A stretch of 64,000 nucleotides of DNA from Actinocrinis sp035605935 (GTDB taxonomy: Bacteria; Actinomycetota; Actinomycetes; Streptomycetales; Catenulisporaceae), in contig NZ_DATNGK010000062.1 in assembly GCF_035605935.1 (NCBI RefSeq), positions 1 through 64,000 on the forward strand, in the 5' to 3' direction. Both the position numbers and the translations under genes were made by a program. This document shows, piece by piece, positions 8,390 through 16,778 of this stretch (position 1 is the stretch's first letter; each line of letters opens with the position of its first letter). The notes beneath the pieces are model-generated. The model ran no database searches, was not told the DNA's origin, and saw nothing but the letters and a program-made list of their open reading frames with translations.

Positions 8390-9751
8390 CTACATCGACG
8401 CGATAAGTTTCTCCACACGTTCGTCCACGGAGCGGAACGGGTCCTTGCACAGAACCGTGCGCTGAGCCTGGTCGTTCAGCTTCAGGTGCACCCAGTCCAC
8501 GGTGAAGTCCCGGCGCTGCTCCTGCGCCCGCTTGATGAACTCGCCGCGCAGCTTGGCCCTGGTGTTCTGCGGCGGCACCGACTTAGCCGCGAAAATGTCC
8601 AGGTCACGCGCTGTGCGATCAACCATCCCACGCCGCTCGAGCAGGTAGTACAGGCCCCGGCGGCGGCTGATGTCGTGGTAGGCCAAGTCCAGCTGCGCCA
8701 CTCGCGGGTGCGAGATCGGCAGGTCGTACTTCTCCTGGTAGCGCTGGATCAGCCGGTACTTGATCACCCAGTCGATCTCGCGCTCGATCTTGGACAGATC
8801 ACCCATCTCGATCGCGTCCAGGGTGCGCTCCCACAGGTTCAGCACCCGCGCTACCGAGTCCGTGCGCAGATCGCGCCGGTCGGCGAAATCCGCGGCCTTG
8901 CTCAGGTACTCGCGCTGGATCTCCAGCGCGGAGACCTCGCGTCCATTGGCGAGCCGGATCCGGCGCTGCCCGGTCAGGTCGTGGCTGACCTCGCGGATCG
9001 CCCGGATCGGGTTCTCCAGGGTCAGATCGCGCATCACCAGCCCGGCCTCGACCATGCGCAGCACCAGGTCGGTGGCCCCGACCTTGAGCATCATCGTGGT
9101 TTCGCTCATATTCGAGTCGCCGACGATGACGTGGAGGCGCCGATAACGCTCGGCATCAGCGTGCGGCTCGTCCCGCGTGTTGATGATCGGGCGGGAACGC
9201 GTGGTCGCGGAGCTGACGCCTTCCCAGATGTGCTCGGCCCGCTGGCTGACGCAGTAGACCGCGCCGCGCGGGGTGGGCAGCACCTTTCCGGCGCCACAGA
9301 TCAGCTGACGGGTCACCAGGAACGGGATCAGCACGTCGGCCAGCCGGGAGAACTCCCCGTGCCGGGTCACCAGGTAGTTCTCGTGGCAGCCGTAGGAGTT
9401 TCCGGCCGAGTCGGTGTTGTTCTTGAACAGGTACACATCCCCGGCGATGCCCTCTTCGTGCAGGCGGCGCTCGGCATCGACGAGCAGACCCTCCAGGATC
9501 CGCTCGCCCGCCTTGTCGTGCACGACGAGTTCCTCGATCGAGTCGCACTCGGGAGTCGCGTACTCAGGGTGCGAGCCGACGTCCAGGTACAGCCGGGCGC
9601 CATTACGCAGGAACACATTGGAGGAACGGCCCCAGGACACCACGCGGCGGAACAGGTATCGGGCCACTTCGTCCGGGGACAACCGCCGCTGCCCTCGGAA
9701 GGTGCACGTGACGCCGTATTCGTTCTCTAGTCCGAAGATCCGACGGTCCAT
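8390..9751 (-). CDS. pafA: Pup--protein ligase PafA
   Basis: A 453-residue member of the glutamine-synthetase-like PafA/Dop family. It uses ATP to form an isopeptide bond between the C-terminal glutamate of Pup and target lysines. It begins with the family signature RRIFGLENEYGV (the Glu residues bind Mg/ATP). It also shows RNGARLYLDVGSHPEYATPE, KNNTDSAGNSYGCHENYL and INTRDEPHADAERYRRLHVI. It lacks the loop insertion that distinguishes Dop, and its length fits PafA. It lies 107 bp downstream of prcA; that gap may hold its own promoter (AT-rich stretch at 9785-9812). Confidence 0.97.
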   Translation of the reverse strand: MDRRIFGLENEYGVTCTFRGQRRLSPDEVARYLFRRVVSWGRSSNVFLRNGARLYLDVGSHPEYATPECDSIEELVVHDKAGERILEGLLVDAERRLHEEGIAGDVYLFKNNTDSAGNSYGCHENYLVTRHGEFSRLADVLIPFLVTRQLICGAGKVLPTPRGAVYCVSQRAEHIWEGVSSATTRSRPIINTRDEPHADAERYRRLHVIVGDSNMSETTMMLKVGATDLVLRMVEAGLVMRDLTLENPIRAIREVSHDLTGQRRIRLANGREVSALEIQREYLSKAADFADRRDLRTDSVARVLNLWERTLDAIEMGDLSKIEREIDWVIKYRLIQRYQEKYDLPISHPRVAQLDLAYHDISRRRGLYYLLERRGMVDRTARDLDIFAAKSVPPQNTRAKLRGEFIKRAQEQRRDFTVDWVHLKLNDQAQRTVLCKDPFRSVDERVEKLIASM

Positions 9752-9858
9752 CGGTTCCCCACCGCCCTCAACTGTCCTAGGGGATATGTGGACTCTTACA
9801 AATACCTATCCATTGCCGCGCACTGCCAACCCGCCACGTCGCCAGCTGGGGTGATGCC

Positions 9859-10803
9859 TCAGCCGCGCGAACCGGCCTCGTCGTCTCCGTCCTCGAGCAC
9901 GTCGTCGATATCGTCCAGAATGTCGCCCTGCTCGGCCGAGGCACCGGACTTCGCACCACTCTTGCCGCCACCGGAGGCGGGAGCGGTGCCACCCTCGCCA
10001 GCCGTCGGCGCACTCGCGGCCGCGTCGGCTCCATCTGCGTCGCCGCCGTCGCCGGTCCCGTTGTCGCCGTTCCCGTTGTCACTGACGGCAGCCTCATCCG
10101 CGCCCGGCTCGTCCGCTAGCAGCCGGGACAGTTGCGCGCCGACCAGGCGACGGAACTTGCGGTCCCGCTTGCGGCTTCGGTCGAGGACCGCGACCTCAAG
10201 TTGAGTCGGGGACAGCTCGCGGGTCTCCGTACCGTCACGCCCGAGCGCCGCGACGGCCGTTCGCAGGGCCGCACCGAGGTGAGCGCCCTCGGCGTAGCTG
10301 CCCTCAAGCACCCGGCTGACCTCGTCGGCCGCGCCGCCGATCACCACGAAACCGTGTGCGTCGGCCACCGAGCCGTCGTAGGTAAGCCGGTAGATCTGAT
10401 CCTGCTCGGGGCGGTCGCCGACCTCGGCGATGATCAGCTCGACCTCGTACGGCTTGCCGCCCGCCTCGGAGAAGATGGTGCCGAGGGTCTGCGCGTAGGC
10501 ATTGGCCAACCCGAGCGCCGAGACGTCGCGCCGGTCGTAGAGATAGCCGCGGGTGTCCGCGAGCCGCACCCCGGCCTGTCGCAGATTCTCGAACTCGTTG
10601 TACTTACCGGCCGCCGCGAAGCCCACCCGGTCGTAGATCTCGCTGATCTTGTGCAGCACCCGGGAGCGGTTCTCCGCAACGAAAAGGATGCCGCCGTCGT
10701 AGTTGAGCACCGCCACCGAGCCGCCGCGCGCGATGTTCTTGCGCACATAGTCGGCCCGGTCCTTCATCAACTGCTCGGGCGACACGTAGAACGGGGTCGT
10801 CAT
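9859..10803 (-). CDS. prcA: 20S proteasome alpha subunit
   Basis: A 314-residue alpha subunit forming the outer rings of the 20S core, which gate entry and contact the ARC ATPase. The N-terminus MTTPFYVSPEQLMKDRADYV and the central VGFAAAGKYNEFENLRQAGV segment are typical. The catalytic core ends near residue 240. After it comes a long Gly/Ala/Ser/Asp-rich tail of about 70 residues, ending in an acidic stretch where residues 296-304 (LDDIDDVLE) almost copy the helix of Pup (see findings). The ribosome site GAGGAA lies three bases ahead of the ATG. It follows prcB by 48 bp and is probably co-transcribed. Confidence 0.96.
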   Translation of the reverse strand: MTTPFYVSPEQLMKDRADYVRKNIARGGSVAVLNYDGGILFVAENRSRVLHKISEIYDRVGFAAAGKYNEFENLRQAGVRLADTRGYLYDRRDVSALGLANAYAQTLGTIFSEAGGKPYEVELIIAEVGDRPEQDQIYRLTYDGSVADAHGFVVIGGAADEVSRVLEGSYAEGAHLGAALRTAVAALGRDGTETRELSPTQLEVAVLDRSRKRDRKFRRLVGAQLSRLLADEPGADEAAVSDNGNGDNGTGDGGDADGADAAASAPTAGEGGTAPASGGGKSGAKSGASAEQGDILDDIDDVLEDGDDEAGSRG

Positions 10804-10851
10804 GGATTCCTCGTCGTCTGTCGGTCTGAGAGGGAGTGAGGCGCGCGGCGT

Positions 10852-11739
10852 TTAGCGCAGCGGGGCCTGCGGACCGTCCGGGGAGCCGTAGCGCGCCTCG
10901 ACGATCTCGTGGACCAGTACGGAGACCTCGTCCTCGGGCAGCCGGCGGTAGCCCTCCTCGGTGACGACCGCGACCACCGGGTAGATCTTCCGGGTCAGGT
11001 CCGGGCCACCGGTCGCCGAGTCGTCGTCGGCCGCGTCATAGAGCGCCTGGATGGCGGCCGTCGCCGCGCCCGTGGCGTCCAGGTCGCTGCGGTAGAGCTT
11101 CTTCAGCGCACCGCGCGCGAACACCGAACCGGAGCCGACGGAGAAGAAGCCGTGCTCGGGGTACTGCCCGCCAACCGGGTCGTAGCTGAAGATCCGGCCC
11201 TCGCCGCTCTCCAGGTCGTAGCCGGCGAACAACGGCACCACCGCGAGCCCTTGCATGGCCAGGCCGAGGTTGCCGCGGATCATGGTCGCGAGCCGGTTCG
11301 CCTTACCGTCCAAGGACAGCTCGACGCCCTCGATCTTCTCGTAGTGCTCGAGCTCGACCTGGAAGAGCTTGACCATCTCCACCGCGATGCCGGCCGTGCC
11401 CGCGATGCCCACGACCGAGTACTCGTCGGCGGGAAAGACCTTCTCGATGTCGCGCTGCGCGATCATGTTCCCCGCGGTAGCGCGCCGGTCCCCCGCCATC
11501 AGCACGCCACCGGGGAAGGTGAGCGCCACGATGGTGGTCCCATGCGGCAGATCGAGAGGCACGGAACCTCCTGTCCTCCCGAGCGCGGCCATTCGCCGCC
11601 CGGGCAGATATTCGGGGTTATACGCCGCGAGGAACTCGGTGAACGAGGATGTACCGGATTGCATGAAAGCGCCGCCCATCAGGCCGCCGCCAGTCCCGGC
11701 AGCCTGCCCTGGAAACCGTCCAGCCCCTTGCCCTTCCAC
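10852..11739 (-). CDS. prcB: 20S proteasome beta subunit
   Basis: A 295-residue catalytic subunit made as a propeptide form. Autocleavage in LPHG/TTIVAL would expose Thr68 as the nucleophile. Asp and Lys of the active site fall in MAGDRRAT and RDIEKVF, and GIAGTAGIAVE and DDDSATGGPD are family motifs. The GTG at 11739 gives a 67-residue propeptide; an ATG at 11679, which overlaps the stop of the degenerate endonuclease frame as TGATG, would give 47 residues. Streptomyces propeptides are about 53 residues, so either is plausible. It forms an operon with prcA. Confidence 0.95.
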   Translation of the reverse strand: MEGQGAGRFPGQAAGTGGGLMGGAFMQSGTSSFTEFLAAYNPEYLPGRRMAALGRTGGSVPLDLPHGTTIVALTFPGGVLMAGDRRATAGNMIAQRDIEKVFPADEYSVVGIAGTAGIAVEMVKLFQVELEHYEKIEGVELSLDGKANRLATMIRGNLGLAMQGLAVVPLFAGYDLESGEGRIFSYDPVGGQYPEHGFFSVGSGSVFARGALKKLYRSDLDATGAATAAIQALYDAADDDSATGGPDLTRKIYPVVAVVTEEGYRRLPEDEVSVLVHEIVEARYGSPDGPQAPLR

Positions 11740-12056
11740 GAGCTCCCTCTCATCAGGTAGTTGACCGCACGCATCAGACTACGTATGTCGTCCGGAAGTT
11801 GCCGAGTCCTTGGTTGCAGTTGAAGCACAGGATGCCTCGTACCTTACCCGTCTCGTGGTCGTGATCGATGTGTCCGGGCCGGGCCGCTCACAGATCAGGC
11901 AACTGTCGCAGAGTTCCGAAGTCCGAAGCGGTCACGGCAGTACAGCGCGTGGCTGTCCTCGGACGCCTTCCGCTGCAAAACTCCACGATCGGCTTCGTCT
12001 CGCCGCAATCCCTACAACTTTTCTCCCCGTACCTTCCGTCTCGCATCCCCGCTCAT
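11679..12056 (-). pseudogene. Endonuclease VII (HNH-type) gene broken by several frameshifts
   Basis: The region between pup and prcB has no intact reading frame but codes for a recognisable recombination endonuclease VII when frames are joined. Leftward, the pieces are: a zinc knuckle SCRDCGETKPIVEF (from about 12030); DSHALYCRDRFGLRNSATVA (from about 11957); CLICERPGPD (from 11901); GHIDHDHETGKVRGILCF plus NCNQGLGNFR (from 11875); and DDIRSLMRAVNYLM (from 11792). Each junction needs one missing base, four losses in the same direction. The last frame stops at 11679-11681. An SD-like AGGAAG precedes an ATG at 12056. Either true decay or clustered sequencing errors could explain it. Confidence 0.8.
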
Positions 12057-12098
12057 CAGCTTCCTGATTACCTAGCGCTACACTCGCAGTTCATAGCG

Positions 12099-12308
12099 TC
12101 ATTGGCCGCCCTTCTGTACGAACGAGCGGACGAACGACTCCGCGTCCGTCTCGAGGACCTCGTCGATTTCGTCCAAGACGTCGTCGACATCCTCGGAGAG
12201 CTTCGCGTGACGCTCCTTCAGATCACTGGTCTCGTCGACGAATTCCTCGTCGACCTCTTCGCTCTGCTTGGAGGCGCGCTCCTGCCCGCCGCTGTCCTTG
12301 GCCGCCAC
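12099..12308 (-). CDS. pup: Prokaryotic ubiquitin-like protein Pup
   Basis: A 69-residue intrinsically disordered tag. It has the conserved core SDLKERHAKLSEDVDDVLDE, the continuing IDEVLE helix (residues 41-53) that docks on the ARC coiled coil, and the C-terminal FVRSFVQKGGQ. The final Gln69 must be deamidated by Dop to Glu before ligation. The frame is open to an ATG at 12323, but the GTG at 12306-12308 gives the standard N-terminus (AAKDSGG) and has GGTGAT just upstream. A tandem 18-bp repeat lies 21-56 bp upstream of this start. Confidence 0.97.
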   Translation of the reverse strand: MAAKDSGGQERASKQSEEVDEEFVDETSDLKERHAKLSEDVDDVLDEIDEVLETDAESFVRSFVQKGGQ

Positions 12309-12328
12309 GGTGATCACCCGCATTCATC

Positions 12329-12364
12329 GAGAAAAACAGACACTGTGAGAAGAACAGACACTGT
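12329..12364. repeat. Two tandem 18-bp repeats upstream of pup
   Basis: The copies at 12329-12346 and 12347-12364 match at 17 of 18 positions (plus strand GAGAAAAACAGACACTGT and GAGAAGAACAGACACTGT). Each holds the palindrome ACAG-ACA-CTGT, so the array looks like two dimer sites spaced 18 bp. It ends 20 bases before the pup GTG. The remaining stretch between pup and dop (12365-12603) shows no gene. Confidence 0.6.
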
Positions 12365-12603
12365 CGTGCCAGGTCGTTGCGACGCTTCCGGGCCGTACGA
12401 AGGGACCGGAGGCCATGATCAGACACTACGCCGCAGCACCGACAAAAGCAGGGGCGAAAATCGGTCCCGCGGCGGCCCACCCACGGCCTTTGATCACAGC
12501 TTCCCCCGGCGCGTCCGGTTCACACGTTCGGACGCTGTGGGCGAACTCGGCTGTGTCGAGGAGACTGGCCGGGGTGGTCGATGGGCTCTGGGCGCGTTCC
12601 GGC

Positions 12604-14115
12604 TCAGTTGCCGGTGATCTCGCGCACTAGATCGGTAGCGGTACGGCAGCGGTCGATCAACGCTTCGACGTGCTGCTTGGTGCCGCGCAGCGGATCGAGG
12701 GTCGGCACGCGCTGCAACGATTCGCGGTCCGGCAGGTCGAAGATGACCGAGTCCCAGGACGCCGCCGCGACCGAGTCCGCGTACTTGTCTAGACACCGGC
12801 CCCGGAAATAGGCGCGGGTGTCCGCTGGAGGCTGGTCTACGGCCCTGCGGATCTCCGCGTCGGTGGTGATGCGCTCGAAGCGGCCGCGGGCCGCCAAGCG
12901 CTGGTATAGGCCCTTTGCGGGCCGCACATCCGCGTACTGGAGGTCGACCAGATGCAGCCGCGCGTTGTCCCAGTCGATCCCGTCCCGCGTGCGGTACCCC
13001 TCGAGGATTTCCAGCTTGGCGACCCAGTCCAGTTCCCGGTTCAGCGACATCGGGTCGGTCTCGAGCCGGCTCAGCACGGATTCCCAGCGGTCGAGCACGT
13101 CCCGGGTGACCTCGTCAACGTCCGTGCCGTACTTGTCCTCGACGTACTTGCGGGCCTGCTCGAAGTACTCCATCTGCAGCTGAACCGCCGTCAGCTTCCT
13201 TCCGGAGCGCAGCGTCACCAGATGCTTGAGGCTCGGGTCGTGGCTGACCTCATGCAGCGTCTTGACCGGCTGGTCGACCGAGAAGTCGACGGACATGAAC
13301 CGGTCCTCGATCATGGCGAGCACCAGGCTGGTGGTGCCCATCTTCAGGAACATCGAGACTTCGGCCAGGTTCGCGTCGCCGATGATGACGTGCAGCCGGC
13401 GGTAGCGCTCCGGGTCCGCGTGCGGTTCGTCGCGCGTGTTGATGATCGGGCGCTTGAGCGTGGTCTCCAGGCCGACCTCGACCTCGAAATAGTCCGCGCG
13501 CTGCGAGATCTGGAAGCCGTTGGCCCGGCCGTCCTGGCCGATGCCCACGCGGCCGGCTCCGGCGACCACCTGGCGGCTGACGAAAAACGGGGTGAGGTGC
13601 CGCACGATGTCCGCGAACGGCGTCGTACGCGCCATCAGATAATTCTCGTGGGAGCCGTAGGAGGCGCCCTTGTTGTCCGTGTTGTTCTTGTACAGGTTGA
13701 TCGGCAGCGAGCCGGGCACGGTCGCGGCGTGCCGAGCCGCCTCGGCCATGATCCACTCACCCGCCTTGTCCCAGATCACCGCGTCGCGCGGGTTGGTGAC
13801 CTCGGGGGTGGAGTACTCGGGGTGGGCATGGTCGACGTACAGGCGGGCGCCGTTGGTCAGGATGACGTTGGCCAGACCCGAGTCCTCGTCGGTCAGCTGG
13901 CTGGCGTCGGCAAGTTCCCGGGCCAGATCGAAGCCCCGGGCGTCACGCAGCGGGTTCTCCTCCTCGAAGTCCCAGCGTGCGCGGCGGGCCCGGTGCATCG
14001 CGGTCGCGTAGGCGTTGACGATCTGCGAGGAGGTGAGCATCGCATTGGCATTCGGGTGCCCTGGTACCGAGATCCCGTACTCCGTCTCGCTGCCCATCAC
14101 GCGCTGTACGCTCAT
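12604..14115 (-). CDS. dop: Pup deamidase/depupylase Dop
   Basis: A 503-residue paralogue of PafA that deamidates the Pup C-terminal Gln and removes Pup from substrates. It starts MSVQRVMGSETEYGIS, with the catalytic-site glutamate motif shared with PafA. The insertion around residues 40-75 (ARRARWDFEEENPLRDARGF) corresponds to the Dop-specific loop missing from PafA. It also has KNNTDNKGASYGSHENYL and INTRDEPHADPERYRRLHVI. The frame is open to 14229, but the ATG at 14113-14115 gives the normal start. It lies upstream of pup on the same strand, about 295 bp away. Confidence 0.96.
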   Translation of the reverse strand: MSVQRVMGSETEYGISVPGHPNANAMLTSSQIVNAYATAMHRARRARWDFEEENPLRDARGFDLARELADASQLTDEDSGLANVILTNGARLYVDHAHPEYSTPEVTNPRDAVIWDKAGEWIMAEAARHAATVPGSLPINLYKNNTDNKGASYGSHENYLMARTTPFADIVRHLTPFFVSRQVVAGAGRVGIGQDGRANGFQISQRADYFEVEVGLETTLKRPIINTRDEPHADPERYRRLHVIIGDANLAEVSMFLKMGTTSLVLAMIEDRFMSVDFSVDQPVKTLHEVSHDPSLKHLVTLRSGRKLTAVQLQMEYFEQARKYVEDKYGTDVDEVTRDVLDRWESVLSRLETDPMSLNRELDWVAKLEILEGYRTRDGIDWDNARLHLVDLQYADVRPAKGLYQRLAARGRFERITTDAEIRRAVDQPPADTRAYFRGRCLDKYADSVAAASWDSVIFDLPDRESLQRVPTLDPLRGTKQHVEALIDRCRTATDLVREITGN

Positions 14116-14184
14116 GACGACAAGCCTATGCCGACGCACGGACGATCGGGACCAAGTACGGGCACGAGTTCTCCCCGGGTCGAG

Positions 14185-14261
14185 CCGACGTGGGACGGCT
14201 TCGCCCCACGTCGGCGACGGATGTGACACCGCGGCACGATTGCGCCTACCGGTACAGGCGC
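14185..14261 (-). terminator. Two hairpins between arc and dop
   Basis: A perfect 10-bp stem pairs 14185-14194 with 14205-14214 around a 10-base loop. A 6-bp stem (GCGCCT/AGGCGC) pairs 14242-14247 with 14256-14261. They lie after the arc stop and before the dop start, so they could end or attenuate arc transcription. No U-tract follows, as is common in high-GC actinomycetes. Confidence 0.5.
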
Positions 14262-14289
14262 CGCGGGTTCACAAGTACTCCCCGGCACC

Positions 14290-16080
14290 TCACAGGTACT
14301 GCCCGGTGTTGCTGACGGTGTCGATCGAACGGCCGGTCTCAGCACCCTTCTTCCCGGAGACGAGGGTGCGGATGAACACGATCCGTTCGCCCTTCTTACC
14401 GGAGATCCGGGCCCAGTCGTCCGGGTTGGTGGTGTTGGGCAGGTCCTCGTTCTCCTTGAACTCGTCCACGCAGGCACCCAGCAGGTGTGAGACGCGCAGG
14501 CCCTTCTGCCCGTGGTCGAGGAAGTCCTTGATCGCCGACTTCTTCGCCCGGTCCACGATGTTCTGGATCATCGCGCCGGAGTTGAAGTCCTTGAAGTAGA
14601 GGACCTCCTTGTCGCCGTTGGCGTAGGTGACTTCCAGGAAGCGGTTCTCGTCGGTCTCCGAGTACATCCGCTCCACGGTGCTCTGGATCATCGCGCCGAC
14701 GCACGCGCCCTCGTCGCCGCCGTGCTCCTTGATGTCGTCCGGGTGCAGCGGAAGCGTCGTGGTGACGTACTTGGAGAAGATGTCCTTGGCCGCCTCGGCG
14801 TCCGGCCGCTCGATCTTGATCTTGACGTCCAGGCGGCCGGGCCGCAGGATCGCCGGGTCGATCATGTCCTCGCGGTTGGAGGCGCCGATGACGATGACGT
14901 TCTCCAGGCCCTCGACGCCGTCGATCTCCGAGAGCAGCTGGGGCACGATCGTGTTCTCGACATCGGAGGACACGCCGGAGCCGCGGGTGCGGAACAGCGA
15001 GTCCATCTCGTCGAAGAACACGATGACCGGGGTGCCCTCGCTGGCCTTCTCGCGCGCCCGCTGGAAGACCAGGCGGATGTGCCGCTCGGTTTCGCCGACG
15101 TACTTGTTGAGCAGCTCGGGGCCCTTGATGTTGAGGAAGTAGCTCTTGCCCTTGTCCTTGCCGTTGATCTCGGCGACCTTCTTGGCCAGCGAGTTCGCCA
15201 CAGCCTTGGCGATGAGCGTCTTACCGCAGCCGGGAGGGCCGTAGAGCAGCACGCCCTTCGGCGGACGCAGCTCGTGCTCGCGGAACAGGTCCGCGTGCAG
15301 GTAAGGCAGCTCCACGGCGTCGCGGATCTGCTCGATCTGGCTGCTCAGGCCACCGATGTCGTGGTAGTCGATGTCCGGGACCTCTTCGAGGACCAGCTCC
15401 TCGACCTCGGACTTGGGCACCCGCTCGTAGACGTAGCCGGAGCGCGGCTCGAGCAGCAGCGCGTCGCCGGCCCGGATCACCGAGTCGAGCAGCGGCTCGG
15501 CGAGGCGCACCACGCGCTCCTCGTCGGTGTGCCCGATGACCAGGGCCCGCTCGCCGTCCTCGAGCAACTCCTTGAGCATGACGATCTCGCCGACCCGCTC
15601 GTAGCCGAAGCCGGCCACGATGTTCAGCGCCTCGTTGAGCATGACCTCTTGGCCGGGGCGCAGCTCGGACAGCTCGATATTCGGTGTGACGGTCACCCGC
15701 AGCTTGCGTCCGCCGGTGAAGATGTCGGCGGTGCCGTCCTCGTTGGCTTCGAGGAAGACGCCGAATCCGGAGGGGGGCTGGGCGAGCCGGTCGATTTCCT
15801 CCTTGAGCGCGACGATCTGGTCGCGCGCGTCGCGGAGAGTGGCGACCAAACGCTCGTTCTGCGCGGTCAGTCCGGCGACCGTGGCCTGGAGTTCGCCGAC
15901 GCGCTCTTCGAGCGCGCGGCCACCCCGGGGAACCTCGGCCAGGCGGCGCCGCAGTACGGCGATCTCCTGCTCGAGGTACGCGACCTGGGCCATCGGATCG
16001 GGATCGGAACCCATCGGTCCGCCGCGACCAGACCGGGAACCGGGGGTGCGCAACGGCTTGTCGTCTTCGTGGGCTGGCAC
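14290..16080 (-). CDS. arc: Proteasome-associated AAA ATPase ARC/Mpa
   Basis: A 596-residue hexameric unfoldase that recruits pupylated proteins and feeds them to the 20S core. Domain order: N-terminal coiled coil (residues about 15-75) that binds Pup, two OB folds (about 90-235), one AAA module with Walker A GPPGCGKT and Walker B VIVFFDEMDSLF, then a small C-terminal domain ending GQYL, the penultimate-Tyr tail that opens the alpha-ring gate. The frame starts at a GTG at 16089, but the GTG at 16080 sits eight bases after GAGGAGG and is preferred. First gene of the leftward proteasome block. Confidence 0.96.
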   Translation of the reverse strand: MPAHEDDKPLRTPGSRSGRGGPMGSDPDPMAQVAYLEQEIAVLRRRLAEVPRGGRALEERVGELQATVAGLTAQNERLVATLRDARDQIVALKEEIDRLAQPPSGFGVFLEANEDGTADIFTGGRKLRVTVTPNIELSELRPGQEVMLNEALNIVAGFGYERVGEIVMLKELLEDGERALVIGHTDEERVVRLAEPLLDSVIRAGDALLLEPRSGYVYERVPKSEVEELVLEEVPDIDYHDIGGLSSQIEQIRDAVELPYLHADLFREHELRPPKGVLLYGPPGCGKTLIAKAVANSLAKKVAEINGKDKGKSYFLNIKGPELLNKYVGETERHIRLVFQRAREKASEGTPVIVFFDEMDSLFRTRGSGVSSDVENTIVPQLLSEIDGVEGLENVIVIGASNREDMIDPAILRPGRLDVKIKIERPDAEAAKDIFSKYVTTTLPLHPDDIKEHGGDEGACVGAMIQSTVERMYSETDENRFLEVTYANGDKEVLYFKDFNSGAMIQNIVDRAKKSAIKDFLDHGQKGLRVSHLLGACVDEFKENEDLPNTTNPDDWARISGKKGERIVFIRTLVSGKKGAETGRSIDTVSNTGQYL

Positions 16081-16468
16081 GGTCCTCACCTCCTCGCGGA
16101 GTGTTGCGACGTTACGACCCTACCTGGAGTACGCCCGGCCCAAACTGAAGACTCGCTTACAGCTTGGGTACCGGCGGATCCGGGGACTCCTCGTGGCCGG
16201 GTCGCCACCTCGGTCGTCCCCCGTTGAGTCGGCAACACTGCCATCAACACGATTCCCCCTTCAGTGCTCGTTCATGTGAAATGGCGGGCACCCGTTCGGA
16301 TCAGTGCACCGGAACTCCGGCGGGCGTGATCGCTTGCGGGACTCGATCATTACTCCCCCGTCCTCTACGTGTCCATGCTTATTGTTTCGGCGGGCCCGCC
16401 TGTACATGACACGCGGGCGACGCCTACCGGGTTCGACTTGTTAGGGTCGTTGGTAGACCACAACGCGG
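16081..16468. other. Divergent intergenic region between arc and the ferredoxin gene
   Basis: About 390 bp without a credible gene on either strand. It must contain the promoters for arc (leftward) and the ferredoxin gene (rightward). On the minus strand TAGGGT near 16118-16123 is a possible -10 element for arc. No operator-like repeat was found. Confidence 0.4.
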
Positions 16469-16771
16469 ATGGGATGGTTGGCGTTCCTGATGAGCGGCGA
16501 ACAGCTAGAAGTTTGGATCGATCAGGACCTGTGCACGGGTGACGGTCTGTGCGCGCAGTACGCCGCCGACGTGTTCGAACTCGACATCGACGGGCTCGCG
16601 TACGTGAAAGACGGCACGGGCGAGTTGCAGAGCGCGTCGGGCGCGCGGGTGGCCGTTCCGGCGGATCTGGTGCTCAATGTGATCGATTCGGCCAAGGAGT
16701 GCCCCGGCGAATGCATTCATGTGCGCCGGGTGACCGACGGCGCCATGGTCGCCGGCCCGGACGCCGAGTAG
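16469..16771 (+). CDS. Ferredoxin, probably [3Fe-4S] type
   Basis: A small acidic electron carrier of 100 residues (93 if it starts at the ATG at 16490). Cysteines at 22 and 28 (CTGDGLC) plus Cys78 (followed by Pro) match the C-x5-C...C-P pattern of [3Fe-4S] ferredoxins, which often serve P450s; Cys82 is an extra residue. The sequence EVWIDQDLCTGDGLCAQYA and ELDIDGLAYVKD are family hallmarks. It is divergent from arc; ferredoxins of this type sit beside arc in Streptomyces as well. The partner reductase or P450 is unknown. Confidence 0.88.
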   Translation: MGWLAFLMSGEQLEVWIDQDLCTGDGLCAQYAADVFELDIDGLAYVKDGTGELQSASGARVAVPADLVLNVIDSAKECPGECIHVRRVTDGAMVAGPDAE

Positions 16772-16778
16772 CGCGGGC

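Noticed and set aside
9807..9829. Minus-strand TTGGCAGTG upstream of pafA, similar to the mycobacterial PafBC-type damage promoter element TTGTCRGTG.
   Set aside because: The required TAnnnT hexamer at the usual spacing is missing, so the match is probably chance.
12329..12364. The pup repeat as a PafBC-type promoter element.
   Set aside because: Only about six of nine positions match the TTGTCRGTG element and no TAnnnT follows; I keep it as an unassigned repeat.
14512..16227. A 571-codon rightward frame antisense to arc.
   Set aside because: Composition is typical of an antisense shadow; arc carries clear AAA motifs on the other strand.
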